A DNA stretch of 64,000 bases from an uncultured Halomonas sp. (GTDB lineage: Bacteria > Pseudomonadota > Gammaproteobacteria > Pseudomonadales > Halomonadaceae): contig NZ_CANMVL010000007.1 of NCBI RefSeq assembly GCF_947501415.1, positions 213,702 through 277,701 on the forward strand. Direction: 5' to 3'. How positions within the stretch are numbered: the stretch's first letter is position 1; the number at the start of each line of letters is the position of its first letter. The translations under genes were made by a program, and so were the position numbers. The notes under the pieces were generated by a model. That model saw only the letters and a list, made by a program, of their open reading frames with translations. It did no database searches and had not been told where the DNA came from. Below, one piece after another: positions 1 to 9,096 of this stretch.

Positions 1-623
1 CCTACTGGGAAGTTGCTGTCATGATGAAGTGAGATAGCGAGGACATCATCGCGTTCCCAGAATGCTTGCTGTGTACCGTTGCCGTGGTGGACATCCCAGT
101 CAAGCACGGCAACGCGGCTGATATCATGCTGCTGCATCATTGTCATCACAGCGACTGGGATATTGCCCAGTAGACAGAACCCACGTCCCCGATCGCGTTC
201 TGCGTGATGGCCGGGTGGCCGACACAGAGCGTAAGCGTTATCGCAGTCGCCGCGTAGTACGGCATCCATAGCGGCGATGGCCTGGCCTGTGGAGCGTTTG
301 GCGATGATATAGCTGTCTTTGCGTAGTGGAGCATACTCACCGGCATCCCCGAAGCCCTGTTCACTCATGGCTGCTAAGCGTGCTAGATAGTCGCGAGTGT
401 GGAAACGCAGTAGGTCTTCCTCCTCTGCTGGAGCGCCCTGGACCGGGATTAACTCGTCCAGCAAGCCAGTGACTGCCAGCAAGTTTCTAAGCCGTCGTTT
501 GGTTTCGGGGTGTTCGGCGGCCCCGGCTGGCTGTACGTGGCCACCAGGCTCGGCAAAGACAGAGCACGGTCCACTGTCATGCCATAGGCAGTGTTCATGA
601 AAGGCAAAAGCGGTGCGGCGCAT
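1..623 (-). CDS. Histone deacetylase family protein (AcuC / acetylpolyamine amidohydrolase-like), 3' end outside window
   Basis: About 207 N-terminal codons are present and the frame is still open at base 1, so the C-terminus is missing. Translation gives the zinc-hydrolase hallmarks of the class II histone deacetylase/acetylpolyamine amidohydrolase superfamily: RPPGHHAE with the tandem His pair, GFCLLGN, and LDWDVHHGNGTQ with the metal-binding Asp and His, then ISLHHD near the edge. The family removes acetyl groups from acetyl-lysine, acetylpolyamines or similar amides in the cytoplasm; the substrate cannot be told here. The ATG at 623 is preceded by GAGGAT. The start lies 27 bp beyond the stop of the NhaC antiporter gene, so the two probably form one transcript, and a shared substrate or export role is possible but unproven. 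Base composition is lower in GC than the genes after 2.6 kb. Confidence 0.88.
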   Translation of the reverse strand, partial: MRRTAFAFHEHCLWHDSGPCSVFAEPGGHVQPAGAAEHPETKRRLRNLLAVTGLLDELIPVQGAPAEEEDLLRFHTRDYLARLAAMSEQGFGDAGEYAPLRKDSYIIAKRSTGQAIAAMDAVLRGDCDNAYALCRPPGHHAERDRGRGFCLLGNIPVAVMTMMQQHDISRVAVLDWDVHHGNGTQQAFWERDDVLAISLHHDSNFPV

Positions 624-650
624 GGTATATATCCTCGTTGATATTGCTCG

Positions 651-2108
651 TTAGCCAAGAATAAAGAAAAGAACGGTGCTACCCAGAGCGGCTAGCAACA
701 CATAGGGCAGCTGGGTCAAGGCGTGCTGCATGGGAGAGATGCCGCACCCCCTTGCGCTGAGTACGGTTGAGTCGCCGAAGAAGCAGGCATGGGAGCCGAA
801 TGCGCCGGCCGATATCATGGCGCCCAGCGTGAGTGGCAGCGAGGCATCAGTGGCTTGAGCCAGTGGTATTACGATGGGGAAGGCGATGGCGTAAATGCCC
901 CAGAAAGACCCGGTCGCAAAGGCGAGAGCCGCAAGAACGAGAAAGGTAATTCCCGGCAGCCAGGATCCTTGCATTAGTGGTTCTACCCAGCCGATTAGCG
1001 TTCCTGTCAGTCCTAGTGATTCGTTGACTGACTGGAGCATGAAAGCGGCAAAGACGATGCCTAAAGGAAGAAGCATTTGTTGAAAGCCTGCCAGGAGTTC
1101 GTCGAAGAGGCGGTTTAGAGGAGCAATGTCCTGTGCCACATAAAGCGCCAAGGTCATCAGAAGCGCGAACCCCACGCCGATTAGCGCATCAATATCGAAC
1201 CACCAGGTAGCCAGCAGTAAAGTTGCTACTGGCAGGATGAAGTTAACAAGACGAGGCGGACGGTGTGTGCAGGACTCCTCCTGCCGAGTCACGCTGTCGT
1301 CGTCCAGGCGAAGCTCTTGGCCCTGTTCGGCGGACTTCATGCGACCTACGGCAGGCACTATCCCCAACGCCACGAGAATGACCAGCCCAAAGGCCACCCA
1401 AGGATAGAAGAGGTAGGGCACCAGACCGAGGTAGTAGCTGAAGCCTTGTCCAGGTTCGGCGACCGCGTTACTTTCAAGAAGCCCTGCTAGATAGATTGCC
1501 CAAGTGGAAAAGGGGATGAGCAAACAGATTGGTGCAGCGGTGGAGTCAACAATATAAGCCAACATCGAGCGTGAAATCTTTAACTTATCGAAGAGTTGCT
1601 TCATTGCTGCTGAGACGGTCATGGCGTTGAGGTAGTCATCGATAAAAATCAAGGCACCTAGTGCAGTACTGCCTAGCATGGCACTACGGCGTGATTTCAG
1701 ATAACGGCCAGCGCTGAGGCTGAAGGCTTCGGTGCCTCTGGCGAACTGCAAAAGCCCGATCAGGCTGCCGAGCAGACCACATACCAGCGTAATCCACCCC
1801 ATGGTGGGGTCTTGCATGACCGTGAGGCCGATGCCAGCCATGTCTTGAATGGCAGTGGTAGGAGAGAGCAGCAAAAAGCCGCTCAGGGCGCCGGCGAGTA
1901 GTGCTTCGAGAGTACGCTGGGTGATCAAGGCCATGCTAATTACTACTAGTGTAGGCAGTAGCACGTAAACACCGTAGCTGCCATGCTCCCCCAGCCAGTG
2001 ACCGCTGAGACTAGCCACCAGTACCACGAGCAGAAAAATCAGCCCACGACGCAAACCGCTGTCAGCGCGCAGGCCGTGCCCACGCGGATAGGACGCTGGT
2101 TTGTCCAT
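651..2108 (-). CDS. Na+/H+ antiporter NhaC family protein
   Basis: A 485-residue polytopic inner-membrane protein with about a dozen hydrophobic segments. The conserved core includes the IFIDDYLNAMTVS segment after the SRRSAMLGS loop and the closing FATGSFWGIYAIA ... GSHACFFGDSTVLS region, typical of the NhaC/ArsB-like ion transporter fold. Members exchange Na+ for H+ or carry organic anions such as malate or lactate, so the cargo is open. The ATG at 2108 was chosen over an upstream in-frame codon at 2189 because it follows AAGGTGAG at good spacing and precedes a normal polar N-terminus. The deacetylase-like gene follows 27 bp downstream. A sampled line of this gene has about 55% GC against about 78% in a sampled line of accA, which hints at different ancestry. 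The family call is firm; the substrate is not. Confidence 0.88.
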   Translation of the reverse strand: MDKPASYPRGHGLRADSGLRRGLIFLLVVLVASLSGHWLGEHGSYGVYVLLPTLVVISMALITQRTLEALLAGALSGFLLLSPTTAIQDMAGIGLTVMQDPTMGWITLVCGLLGSLIGLLQFARGTEAFSLSAGRYLKSRRSAMLGSTALGALIFIDDYLNAMTVSAAMKQLFDKLKISRSMLAYIVDSTAAPICLLIPFSTWAIYLAGLLESNAVAEPGQGFSYYLGLVPYLFYPWVAFGLVILVALGIVPAVGRMKSAEQGQELRLDDDSVTRQEESCTHRPPRLVNFILPVATLLLATWWFDIDALIGVGFALLMTLALYVAQDIAPLNRLFDELLAGFQQMLLPLGIVFAAFMLQSVNESLGLTGTLIGWVEPLMQGSWLPGITFLVLAALAFATGSFWGIYAIAFPIVIPLAQATDASLPLTLGAMISAGAFGSHACFFGDSTVLSARGCGISPMQHALTQLPYVLLAALGSTVLFFILG

Positions 2109-2584
2109 TTCGCTCACCTTGTTGTTGTAGAGAGTGTGAATGACGGGCTCAGTACAACGTGAAAGTGAGCGAACTGGCGATATCCCCAAGGGGATAATGC
2201 CTTTCTATGTTCTCATCCACTCACACGGGAAGCAGGCTGGAGCCGAACAGCAACATGCCGATGGCCGAGCGAGAAGCGCTGTATTATGAGCAACAGGGTC
2301 AGGCCAAAAAGGCGGCATGGCCCAAACCAACGGTTCTCCGAGAAAGCCGGTGCGGTTCAGCGCCCCTCCGGAGCTTGCAGGGCGTGGAGGAGTTGGCGTC
2401 TTTCGTGTGTCCGGGCGCTTCGAGCCGTTCTCTCTGACGGCCATGCTTCACCGGTTCTTGCCCGACGCCTTGTTTGGTGCCTTGCGTGGTGCGTTGAGGG
2501 TGCGATAATGCCTGTCACTTTCCTTTATACGTGCCGGTCGTGCCGCTTGTGGCGGCCGGCGGAACACCATAGGGCCAGCCGCCA
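2109..2584. other. Intergenic region between nhaC-like gene and accA; no gene recognised
   Basis: This stretch separates divergent genes. Short frames on both strands give low-complexity, Ala/Pro/Arg-rich translations without recognisable motifs and look like by-products of GC-rich DNA. In Pseudomonas and many relatives dnaE lies directly upstream of accA; no dnaE remnant is recognisable here, so the spot is a synteny break at the edge of the lower-GC pair. The only signal I can support is a candidate accA promoter near 2482-2509. Confidence 0.5.
2482..2509 (+). promoter_or_regulatory. Candidate sigma70 promoter for accA
   Basis: TTGCGT at 2482-2487 is followed after 16 bp by GATAAT at 2504-2509, a five-of-six match to the -10 consensus. 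It lies about 75 bp upstream of the accA ATG. The -35 is weak (three of six), so this is a sequence-only prediction. Confidence 0.35.
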
Positions 2585-3538
2585 ATGAATCCCAACTATC
2601 TCGACTTCGAACAGCCCATCGCCGAGCTCCAGGCCAAGATCGAGGAGCTCAGGCTGGTCGGCAACGACAGCCAGGTCAGCCTCAGTGACGAGATCGAGCG
2701 TCTCGAGGAGAAGAGCCGCAAGCTCACCGAGTCGATCTTCAAGGACCTCAGCCCGTGGCAGGTCTCGCAGCTCTCCCGGCATCCCCAGCGTCCCTATACC
2801 CTGGACTACCTGGAGCACGTATTCAGCGATTTCGACGAACTTCATGGCGATCGTCGTTTCGCCGATGATGCCGCCATCGTCGGCGGGGTGGCACGCCTCG
2901 ACGACCGCCCGGTCATGGTGATCGGCCACCAGAAGGGGCGTGATGTCCACGAGAAGGTACGCCGCAACTTCGGGATGCCGCGTCCCGAGGGTTACCGCAA
3001 GGCGTGTCGACTGATGGAGATGGCCGAGCGCTTCGGCATGCCGGTGTTGACCTTTATCGACACCCCCGGCGCCTACCCCGGCATCGACGCCGAGGAGCGC
3101 GGCCAGTCCGAGGCCATCGCCTACAACCTTGGCGTGATGTCGCGCCTGCGCACACCGGTGCTGGCCACCGTGGTGGGCGAGGGTGGCTCCGGCGGGGCGC
3201 TTGCCATCGGCGTCTGCGACGAGCTGGCCATGCTGCAGTACTCCACCTACTCGGTGATCTCCCCCGAGGGCTGCGCCTCGATCCTGTGGAAGAGCGCCGA
3301 CAAGGCCTCCGATGCGGCCCAGGCCATGGGGATCACCGCCGAGCGCCTCAAGGAGCTGGGTCTGGTCGATACCCTGATTCCCGAGCCTTTGGGCGGCGCC
3401 CATCGCCAGCCGGAAGCCACCGCCGAGCGCGTCAAGGAGGCCTTGCTGGCCAGCCTGGAACGTCTCGATGCCATGGATACCGATGCCCTGCTGGAGCGTC
3501 GCTATCAGCGCTTGATGAGCTATGGGGCGCCGGCGTAA
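2585..3538 (+). CDS. accA: Acetyl-CoA carboxylase carboxyltransferase subunit alpha
   Basis: AccA pairs with AccD as the carboxyltransferase that moves the carboxyl group from carboxybiotin to acetyl-CoA, making malonyl-CoA for fatty acid synthesis. The 317-residue product has the family length, an N-terminal helical region (roughly 1-60) and a crotonase-like core with IGHQKGRD (113-120), [10 protein letters not shown] (157-166) and [12 protein letters not shown] (198-209), the glycine-rich oxyanion region. The ATG at 2585 follows a GGGCCAGCC stretch without a strong ribosome site, but the protein begins exactly as expected for AccA. tilS starts 22 bp after the stop, an order also seen in other gammaproteobacteria, so the two are probably co-transcribed. 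Confidence 0.97.
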   Translation: MNPNYLDFEQPIAELQAKIEELRLVGNDSQVSLSDEIERLEEKSRKLTESIFKDLSPWQVSQLSRHPQRPYTLDYLEHVFSDFDELHGDRRFADDAAIVGGVARLDDRPVMVIGHQKGRDVHEKVRRNFGMPRPEGYRKACRLMEMAERFGMPVLTFIDTPGAYPGIDAEERGQSEAIAYNLGVMSRLRTPVLATVVGEGGSGGALAIGVCDELAMLQYSTYSVISPEGCASILWKSADKASDAAQAMGITAERLKELGLVDTLIPEPLGGAHRQPEATAERVKEALLASLERLDAMDTDALLERRYQRLMSYGAPA

Positions 3539-3560
3539 CGGCTCGCTTCCGGGTGCCAGC

Positions 3561-4838
3561 ATGGAACTGCAGACCTTGATCGACAACGCCCTGGCGCAGA
3601 CTGCGCCGGGGCGTTGTGTATGGGTAGCCCTCTCCGGTGGCCTGGACTCCTCCCTGCTGCTGACCCTGGCCGCCGATGCCTGTCGGCGTCACCCCCGTCC
3701 CCTTCGCGCGATTCATGTTCACCATGGCCTGCAGGCCGCCGCCGATGACTTCGAGACACACTGCCGGGTGCTGTGCGAGCGCCTCGAGGTGCCGCTCAGC
3801 GTGGCGCGGGTCGATGTCGACCTTGCCACCGGCCAGGGGCTCGAGGGCGCCGCCCGAGAGGCGCGCTACGCGGCCTTCCATCGGCATGTGGCGCCAGGCG
3901 ATAGACTGATGCTGGCCCAGCATCGCGATGATCAGGCGGAAACGCTTCTGCTCGCCGCCCTGCGCGGGAGCGGGGTTCGCGGCCTGGCCGGCATGCCTGC
4001 CGAGCGAGACTGGCAGGGTCGGCGTCTGCTGCGCCCGTTGCTGGAGATCTCCCGAGCGCGGCTCGAGGCCGAGGCGGCACGCCGTGGCCTCGCCTGGGCG
4101 GAAGACCCCAGCAACGCGGATAGCGATCAGGATCGCAACTATCTGCGCCATGCCATCCTGCCGCATCTGGTCGAGCGCTGGCCCCAGGCCACTCGATCGC
4201 TGGGGCGCAGTGCAGCGCTCTGTGGCGAGGCCGATGGCTTGTTGGGGGAGCTGGCGGAGCTTGATCTGGCCTCCCTGAACGGCGATCCGGGCTGTCTGCC
4301 CCTCGATGGCCTGACCCGGCTGTCGTTGCCGCGTCGTCGCCTGCTGGTGCGTCACTGTTGTGGGCGGCTGGGACTGGTGCTACCGCCGGCGCGTCGCCTG
4401 GAGAGTCTGCTGGCGCAGCTGCATGCGCGCCGGGACGCCGAGACGCGAATCACCTGGCCTGGCGGCGAGGCGCGAATATGGCGAGGCCATCTTTATCTGA
4501 TGGCGTCGATGCCCCCTCTCTCGACCTTATGGCAGGTGGAGTGGGATGGCGCCTCGCCGCTCGTCACCCCCTACGGTCACTGTGAGGTCGCGTTGGCGGG
4601 GCCGGAGGGGGGCGGGCAGCCGTTGAGGGCCATGCCGCGCCGCGGTGGCGAACGCCTGCGCCTGGCCGGGCGTGGACGGCGCGATCTCAAACGGCTGCTT
4701 CAGGAGCTGGAAGTGCCGCCCTGGGAGCGCGAGCGGCTGGTGGTGATCCTGGCGGGGGAAACGCCGGTGGCGGTCCTCGTACCGGACACCGGGCGCTGGC
4801 TGGCGCTGGCCGAGGGGTGGCAGGCGGCCGCGCCCTAG
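3561..4838 (+). CDS. tilS: tRNA(Ile)-lysidine synthase
   Basis: TilS ligates lysine to C34 of the CAU anticodon of one isoleucine tRNA so that it reads AUA; the enzyme is cytoplasmic and essential. The PP-loop SGGLDSS lies at residues 25-31, followed by HVHHGLQ and HRDDQAET, and the C-terminal third carries the substrate-binding and TilS_C region ending in a PPWERERL segment. I chose the ATG at 3561 (425 aa); an in-frame ATG at 3522 overlaps the end of accA and would add 13 basic residues that are not family-like. The stop codon overlaps that of the convergent phosphatase gene in the shared tetramer CTAG at 4835-4838. Confidence 0.93.
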   Translation: MELQTLIDNALAQTAPGRCVWVALSGGLDSSLLLTLAADACRRHPRPLRAIHVHHGLQAAADDFETHCRVLCERLEVPLSVARVDVDLATGQGLEGAAREARYAAFHRHVAPGDRLMLAQHRDDQAETLLLAALRGSGVRGLAGMPAERDWQGRRLLRPLLEISRARLEAEAARRGLAWAEDPSNADSDQDRNYLRHAILPHLVERWPQATRSLGRSAALCGEADGLLGELAELDLASLNGDPGCLPLDGLTRLSLPRRRLLVRHCCGRLGLVLPPARRLESLLAQLHARRDAETRITWPGGEARIWRGHLYLMASMPPLSTLWQVEWDGASPLVTPYGHCEVALAGPEGGGQPLRAMPRRGGERLRLAGRGRRDLKRLLQELEVPPWERERLVVILAGETPVAVLVPDTGRWLALAEGWQAAAP

Positions 4839-5821
4839 TCGTGTAGCCCCACCAGGTCGTAGAGCACACCTTCGCGCAGGGCGCCATCGGTGTAGTCCAT
4901 CTGCTCGAGCCCGAAGGCCTCGAAGATGGCGCCAAGTATCGCCATGCCCGCAGGGAAGACCCGTGCACGATCGGGCTTCAGCCCCTCCAGCGAGACCCTG
5001 TCCAGATGCTTGAACTCGATCAGCCGGCGGCGCAGTTCGATCAAGCCCCCGCGGGTGATCTGCCCTTCCCGGCAGTCGCCACTCTTCGCCAGCACCGAGG
5101 CGGCGGCCTGGAGGGTGCCACTGGTGCCAATCGCCTGCTGCCACCCCAGTTCTCGATAGGCCGGACAGATCGCGGCCAGCTCGGAGAGGGCGGCAAGCTC
5201 TGCCCAACGCATGCGCTGCTCGGTGATCTCGCCGTCGGCGAAGAAGCGGCGAGAGAAGGTCACGCAGCCCATGCTCAGACTCTCCAGCGCCAGTGGCGCG
5301 AAGCCTTCGCCGATGATGACCTCGGTGGATCCGCCGCCGATGTCGGTGACCAGTCGTCTGTTGGCTGGTCCGAGAGCCTGGTCGGCGAGGTTCCGGTTGG
5401 CGAGGGCATGGGCGGCGCCCAGATAGATCAGACGTGCCTCCTCGCGGCCGGAGATGATCTCGACCCGGTGCCCCAGGCGGGTCCTGGCAAGTTCGATAAA
5501 GGCCCCGCTGTTGGTGGCCTCGCGCAGGGCGCTGGTCCCCACGATGCGCAGGTGGCGCGGCGTGACACCCTCCAGCAGGGGGGCAAAGTGTTCCAGGCAC
5601 CGCAGGCCTCTTGCCATGCTGGCGTCGTCGAGGGTGCCGCTATCGTCGAGACCCGCGGCGAGCTGCACCTTCTCGCCGAGGCGCGAGATAATCTGCAGGC
5701 GGTGGTTCCGGTAGCCGGCCACCAGCAGATGAAAGCTGTTGGAGCCCAGGTCGATGGCGGCCAGGCGGGGGGCGCTGGTGCCATCCTGGGCGAGGGGAGC
5801 CGGGTCCTGTGGCGAGTTCAT
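4835..5821 (-). CDS. Ppx/GppA family phosphatase, short single-domain form
   Basis: Members hydrolyse inorganic polyphosphate or pppGpp, linking phosphate storage and the stringent response. The ASKHA-fold signatures are clear: AAIDLGSNSFHLL near residues 21-33, GTSALREATN, SGREEARLIYLG and DIGGGSTEVI. The protein ends at about 328 residues, soon after DYTDGALREGVLYDL, and lacks the C-terminal HD-like domain that brings E. coli Ppx and GppA to about 500 residues; it therefore resembles the short exopolyphosphatases. The ATG at 5821 follows GGAAG; a longer frame from 5884 would add a non-conserved leader. It faces rho across a long intergenic region. Ppx and GppA activities cannot be separated from sequence alone, so no symbol is assigned. 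Confidence 0.9.
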   Translation of the reverse strand: MNSPQDPAPLAQDGTSAPRLAAIDLGSNSFHLLVAGYRNHRLQIISRLGEKVQLAAGLDDSGTLDDASMARGLRCLEHFAPLLEGVTPRHLRIVGTSALREATNSGAFIELARTRLGHRVEIISGREEARLIYLGAAHALANRNLADQALGPANRRLVTDIGGGSTEVIIGEGFAPLALESLSMGCVTFSRRFFADGEITEQRMRWAELAALSELAAICPAYRELGWQQAIGTSGTLQAAASVLAKSGDCREGQITRGGLIELRRRLIEFKHLDRVSLEGLKPDRARVFPAGMAILGAIFEAFGLEQMDYTDGALREGVLYDLVGLHD

Positions 5822-6257
5822 GAATCTTCCTTCGACGGGTCTCGAAAAAGGGTGCTGCCAAGCCGCGGCGCTGTCAATCGCCACGAATGGCAGGGCTTGC
5901 GTTCATCGGCGGGCTTGTCTAGTATCGAGGCGTTCGCCTGTTCCAAATGCTTTCCGACCGAACCGGCGATTCGTCTCGGTCACTTCCAAGTCGTCAGACA
6001 GCCCACTGCATCAGATCGTGTTCCCGGCCTAGCGGCCCCGAACCCCTGATCAGGCGAAATGAACCTGCTTCCTCGCTCTCGCTATCGGTTCGGCAGCCCC
6101 GTGCGGCCGACCGCCCATGGCCATACGACGCATCATGTCCAGAGGTAGCCTGTCCGGGCTCTGAACGCACCTACAGGGCGTCTTCTTCTCGCCTCCTGTC
6201 GCTTTTCCTCACGGCGCATGCCGCCCGGCTTACCAAGAGCAACGTCTGAACACACCG
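5822..6257 (+). promoter_or_regulatory. Intergenic/leader region upstream of rho, with pyrimidine-rich candidate rut site
   Basis: A gap of 436 bp lies between the divergent phosphatase gene and rho, with no convincing ORF. In Pseudomonas trxA sits here; it is absent. Near the rho start, 6180-6213 is a C/T-rich, G-poor run with many YC dinucleotides (TCTTCTTCTC, GCCTCCTGTCGC, TTTTCCTC). Rho loads on such unstructured C-rich RNA, and rho autoregulates by attenuation in its leader in E. coli. The match here is compositional and the functional claim is inference. Confidence 0.45.
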
Positions 6258-7517
6258 ATGAATCTTACCGAACTCAAGCAAAAGCCCGTGCCGGAACTGC
6301 TGGAGATGGCCCGCGAGATGGGCATCGACAACCTGGCACGTTCTCGCAAGCAGGACATCATCTTTGCCATCCTCAAGAAGCACGCCAAGAGTGGCGAGCC
6401 GATCTATGGCGATGGCGTGCTGGAGATCCTTCAGGATGGCTTCGGCTTCCTGCGCAGCGCCGACAGCTCCTACCTGGCCGGGCCCGATGACATCTATGTC
6501 TCGCCGTCACAGATTCGCCGCTTCAACCTGCGCAAGGGCGACTCCATCTCCGGCAAGATTCGCCCGCCCAAGGAGGGAGAGCGCTACTTCGCCCTGCTCA
6601 AGGTCAGCCAGATCAACTTCGATCGGCCGGAGAACGCCAAGCACAAGATCCTGTTCGAGAACCTCACGCCGCTGTTCCCTCAGGAGCGGCTGCGCACGGA
6701 GATCGGCAACGGCTCCACCGAGGATCTCACGGCGCGGATCATCGATCTGGTGGCCCCCATCGGCAAGGGGCAGCGCGGCCTGCTGGTCTCTCCGCCCAAG
6801 GCGGGCAAGACGCTGATGCTGCAGAATATCGCCACCTCGATCACACGCAACAACCCCGAGTGTCACCTGATCGTTCTGCTGATCGACGAGCGCCCGGAGG
6901 AGGTGACCGAGATGTCACGCACCGTGCGCGGCGAGGTGGTGGCCTCGACCTTCGATGAGCCACCGGCACGCCATGTGCAGGTCGCCGAGATGGTGATCGA
7001 GAAGGCCAAGCGCCTGGTGGAGCACAAGAAGGATGTGGTGATCCTGCTCGACTCCATCACCCGTCTGGCGCGTGCCTACAATACCGTGGTGCCGAGCTCC
7101 GGCAAGGTGCTCACCGGTGGTGTCGATGCCCACGCCCTCGAGAAGCCCAAGCGCTTCTTCGGTGCGGCGCGCAATATCGAGGAGGGCGGCAGCCTGACCA
7201 TCATCGCCACCGCGCTGGTCGACACCGGCTCCAAGATGGACGAGGTGATCTTCGAGGAGTTCAAGGGCACCGGCAACATGGAGGCGCACCTCGATCGCAA
7301 GCTGGCCGAGCGTCGCGTCTATCCGGCGATCAATATTCGCCGTTCCGGTACCCGTCGCGAGGATCTGCTGGCCTCCGAGGACGAGATGCAGCGCATGTGG
7401 ATCCTGCGCAAGCTGCTCAATCCCATGGAGGATACCGCGGCCACCGAGTTCCTGATTGACCGCCTCAAGGATACCAAGACCAACATCGAGTTCTTCGAGG
7501 CAATGAAGCGCCGCTAG
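6258..7517 (+). CDS. rho: Transcription termination factor Rho
   Basis: Rho is the hexameric RNA-dependent ATPase/helicase that releases transcripts at factor-dependent terminators. The 419-residue product is the standard length. It has the N-terminal helical Rho_N domain (1-45), the cold-shock-like RNA-binding domain with GDGVLEIL and the RNP1-like DGFGFLRS (60-67), then the RecA-type motor with Walker A SPPKAGKT (178-185), Walker B-type [16 protein letters not shown], and the secondary RNA-binding Q and R loops around [10 protein letters not shown]. The start at 6258 gives the conserved MNLTELK beginning. It is monocistronic: a long leader precedes it and a strong hairpin follows within 22 bp of the stop. 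Confidence 0.98.
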   Translation: MNLTELKQKPVPELLEMAREMGIDNLARSRKQDIIFAILKKHAKSGEPIYGDGVLEILQDGFGFLRSADSSYLAGPDDIYVSPSQIRRFNLRKGDSISGKIRPPKEGERYFALLKVSQINFDRPENAKHKILFENLTPLFPQERLRTEIGNGSTEDLTARIIDLVAPIGKGQRGLLVSPPKAGKTLMLQNIATSITRNNPECHLIVLLIDERPEEVTEMSRTVRGEVVASTFDEPPARHVQVAEMVIEKAKRLVEHKKDVVILLDSITRLARAYNTVVPSSGKVLTGGVDAHALEKPKRFFGAARNIEEGGSLTIIATALVDTGSKMDEVIFEEFKGTGNMEAHLDRKLAERRVYPAINIRRSGTRREDLLASEDEMQRMWILRKLLNPMEDTAATEFLIDRLKDTKTNIEFFEAMKRR

Positions 7518-7538
7518 CCGTATCAGTCAGTGAGCGAA

Positions 7539-7566
7539 GGGGTAGCATGCTATGCTGCCCCTTTCG
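7539..7566 (+). terminator. Terminator hairpin after rho
   Basis: GGGGTAGCAT (7539-7548) pairs with ATGCTGCCCC (7552-7561) as a 10-bp stem containing one G-U pair and a 3-nt loop, followed by a short TTTC tract. It lies 21 bp after the rho stop and before the ubiD ribosome site, so it probably ends the rho transcript. Confidence 0.7.
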
Positions 7567-7590
7567 TCATTCTGGGATCGGGAAGTCCGA

Positions 7591-9078
7591 ATGAAGTACA
7601 AGGATCTGCGCGAGTTTATCGCTGCCCTGGAGGCTCAGGGAGAGCTCAAGCGCATCAGCGCCGAGGTGGACCCCTACCTCGAGATCACCGAGATCTGCGA
7701 TCGCACCCTGCGCGCGGGAGGGCCGGCCCTGCTGTTCGAGAACGTCAAGGGCCATGATATGCCGCTGCTGGGCAACCTCTTCGGCACGCCGCGCCGGGTG
7801 GCCCTGGGCATGGGACAGGACTCGGTTGCCGCCCTGCGTGAGGTGGGTGAGCTGCTCGCCTTCCTCAAGGAGCCGGAGCCTCCCAAGGGCTTTCGTGATG
7901 CCTGGGACAAGCTGCCGATCTTCAAGCAGGTGATGAGCATGGGGCCCAAGAGCGTGCGCTCGGCCCCGGTACAGGCGCTGGTCTACGAGGGAGAGGAGGT
8001 CGATCTTGACCGCCTGCCGATTCAGCACTGCTGGCCCGGTGATGCCGCACCACTGGTCACCTGGCCGCTGGTGATCACTCGGGGGCCCCACAAGAAGCGC
8101 CAGAACCTGGGCATCTATCGGCAGCAGAAGCTCGGCCGGAACCGGCTGATCATGCGCTGGCTCTCCCATCGCGGTGGGGCGCTGGACTTTCAGGAGTTTC
8201 AGCAGGCACACCCCGGCGAGCCTTTCCCGGTGGCGGTGGCGCTAGGGGCCGACCCGGCCACCATCCTGGGTGCGGTGACCCCGGTGCCCGACTCGCTCTC
8301 CGAATACGCCTTCGCGGGGCTGCTGCGCGGCTCGCGCACCGAGCTGGTCAAGTGTGGCCATGTCGACCTGGAGGTGCCGGCCTCGGCGGAGATCATCCTC
8401 GAGGGCTTCATCTACCCCGATGACATGGCGCCGGAAGGCCCCTATGGTGACCATACCGGTTACTACAACGAGGTCGACAGCTTCCCGGTATTCACGGTGA
8501 CGCGCATGACCATGCGCGAGAATGCCATCTATCACTCCACCTATACCGGACGTCCTCCCGATGAGCCGGCTATCCTGGGCCTGGCGCTGAACGAGGTGTT
8601 CGTGCCGATCCTGCGTCGACAGTTCCCGGAGATCGTTGACTTCTATCTCCCGCCGGAGGGCTGCTCCTACCGCATGGCCGTCGTGACCATGAAGAAGCAG
8701 TATCCCGGTCACGCCAAGCGGGTGATGATGGGCGTCTGGAGCTTTCTGCGCCAGTTCATGTACACCAAATTCGTGGTGGTGCTCGATGACGACGTCGATG
8801 CCCGCGACTGGAAGGATGTGATCTGGGCCATCACCACGCGCATGGACCCGGCCCGCGATACCGTGATGGTGGAGAACACTCCCATCGACTATCTGGACTT
8901 CGCCTCGCCCGTCTCGGGCCTGGGCTCCAAGATGGGCCTGGATGCCACCAACAAGTGGCCCGGCGAAACCGACCGAGAGTGGGGCGAGCCCATCGTCATG
9001 GACGAGGCCGTCAAGGCCCGCGTCAGCGAGCGCTGGAACGAGCTGGGCATCGAACTCCCCGACAACAAGACCCCCTGA
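7591..9078 (+). CDS. ubiD: 4-hydroxy-3-polyprenylbenzoate decarboxylase
   Basis: UbiD removes the ring carboxyl group of 4-hydroxy-3-polyprenylbenzoate in ubiquinone synthesis, using the prenylated flavin made by UbiX. The 495-residue length matches E. coli UbiD. Recognisable blocks are [17 protein letters not shown], the QNLGIYRQQ stretch, the [12 protein letters not shown] segment with the catalytic Glu/Arg neighbourhood, [15 protein letters not shown] and the C-terminal [20 protein letters not shown]. The ATG at 7591, after GGAAG, gives the typical MKYKDLREF start; the upstream in-frame codon at 7552 lies inside the rho terminator. fre follows 18 bp later, the same pairing as in E. coli. 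Confidence 0.97.
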   Translation: MKYKDLREFIAALEAQGELKRISAEVDPYLEITEICDRTLRAGGPALLFENVKGHDMPLLGNLFGTPRRVALGMGQDSVAALREVGELLAFLKEPEPPKGFRDAWDKLPIFKQVMSMGPKSVRSAPVQALVYEGEEVDLDRLPIQHCWPGDAAPLVTWPLVITRGPHKKRQNLGIYRQQKLGRNRLIMRWLSHRGGALDFQEFQQAHPGEPFPVAVALGADPATILGAVTPVPDSLSEYAFAGLLRGSRTELVKCGHVDLEVPASAEIILEGFIYPDDMAPEGPYGDHTGYYNEVDSFPVFTVTRMTMRENAIYHSTYTGRPPDEPAILGLALNEVFVPILRRQFPEIVDFYLPPEGCSYRMAVVTMKKQYPGHAKRVMMGVWSFLRQFMYTKFVVVLDDDVDARDWKDVIWAITTRMDPARDTVMVENTPIDYLDFASPVSGLGSKMGLDATNKWPGETDREWGEPIVMDEAVKARVSERWNELGIELPDNKTP

Positions 9079-9096
9079 CATGCGTACGAGGATTTC

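Noticed and set aside
2205..2444. Short frames on both strands between the antiporter gene and accA
   Set aside because: Low-complexity translations without motif or ribosome site; possible decayed gene could not be supported.
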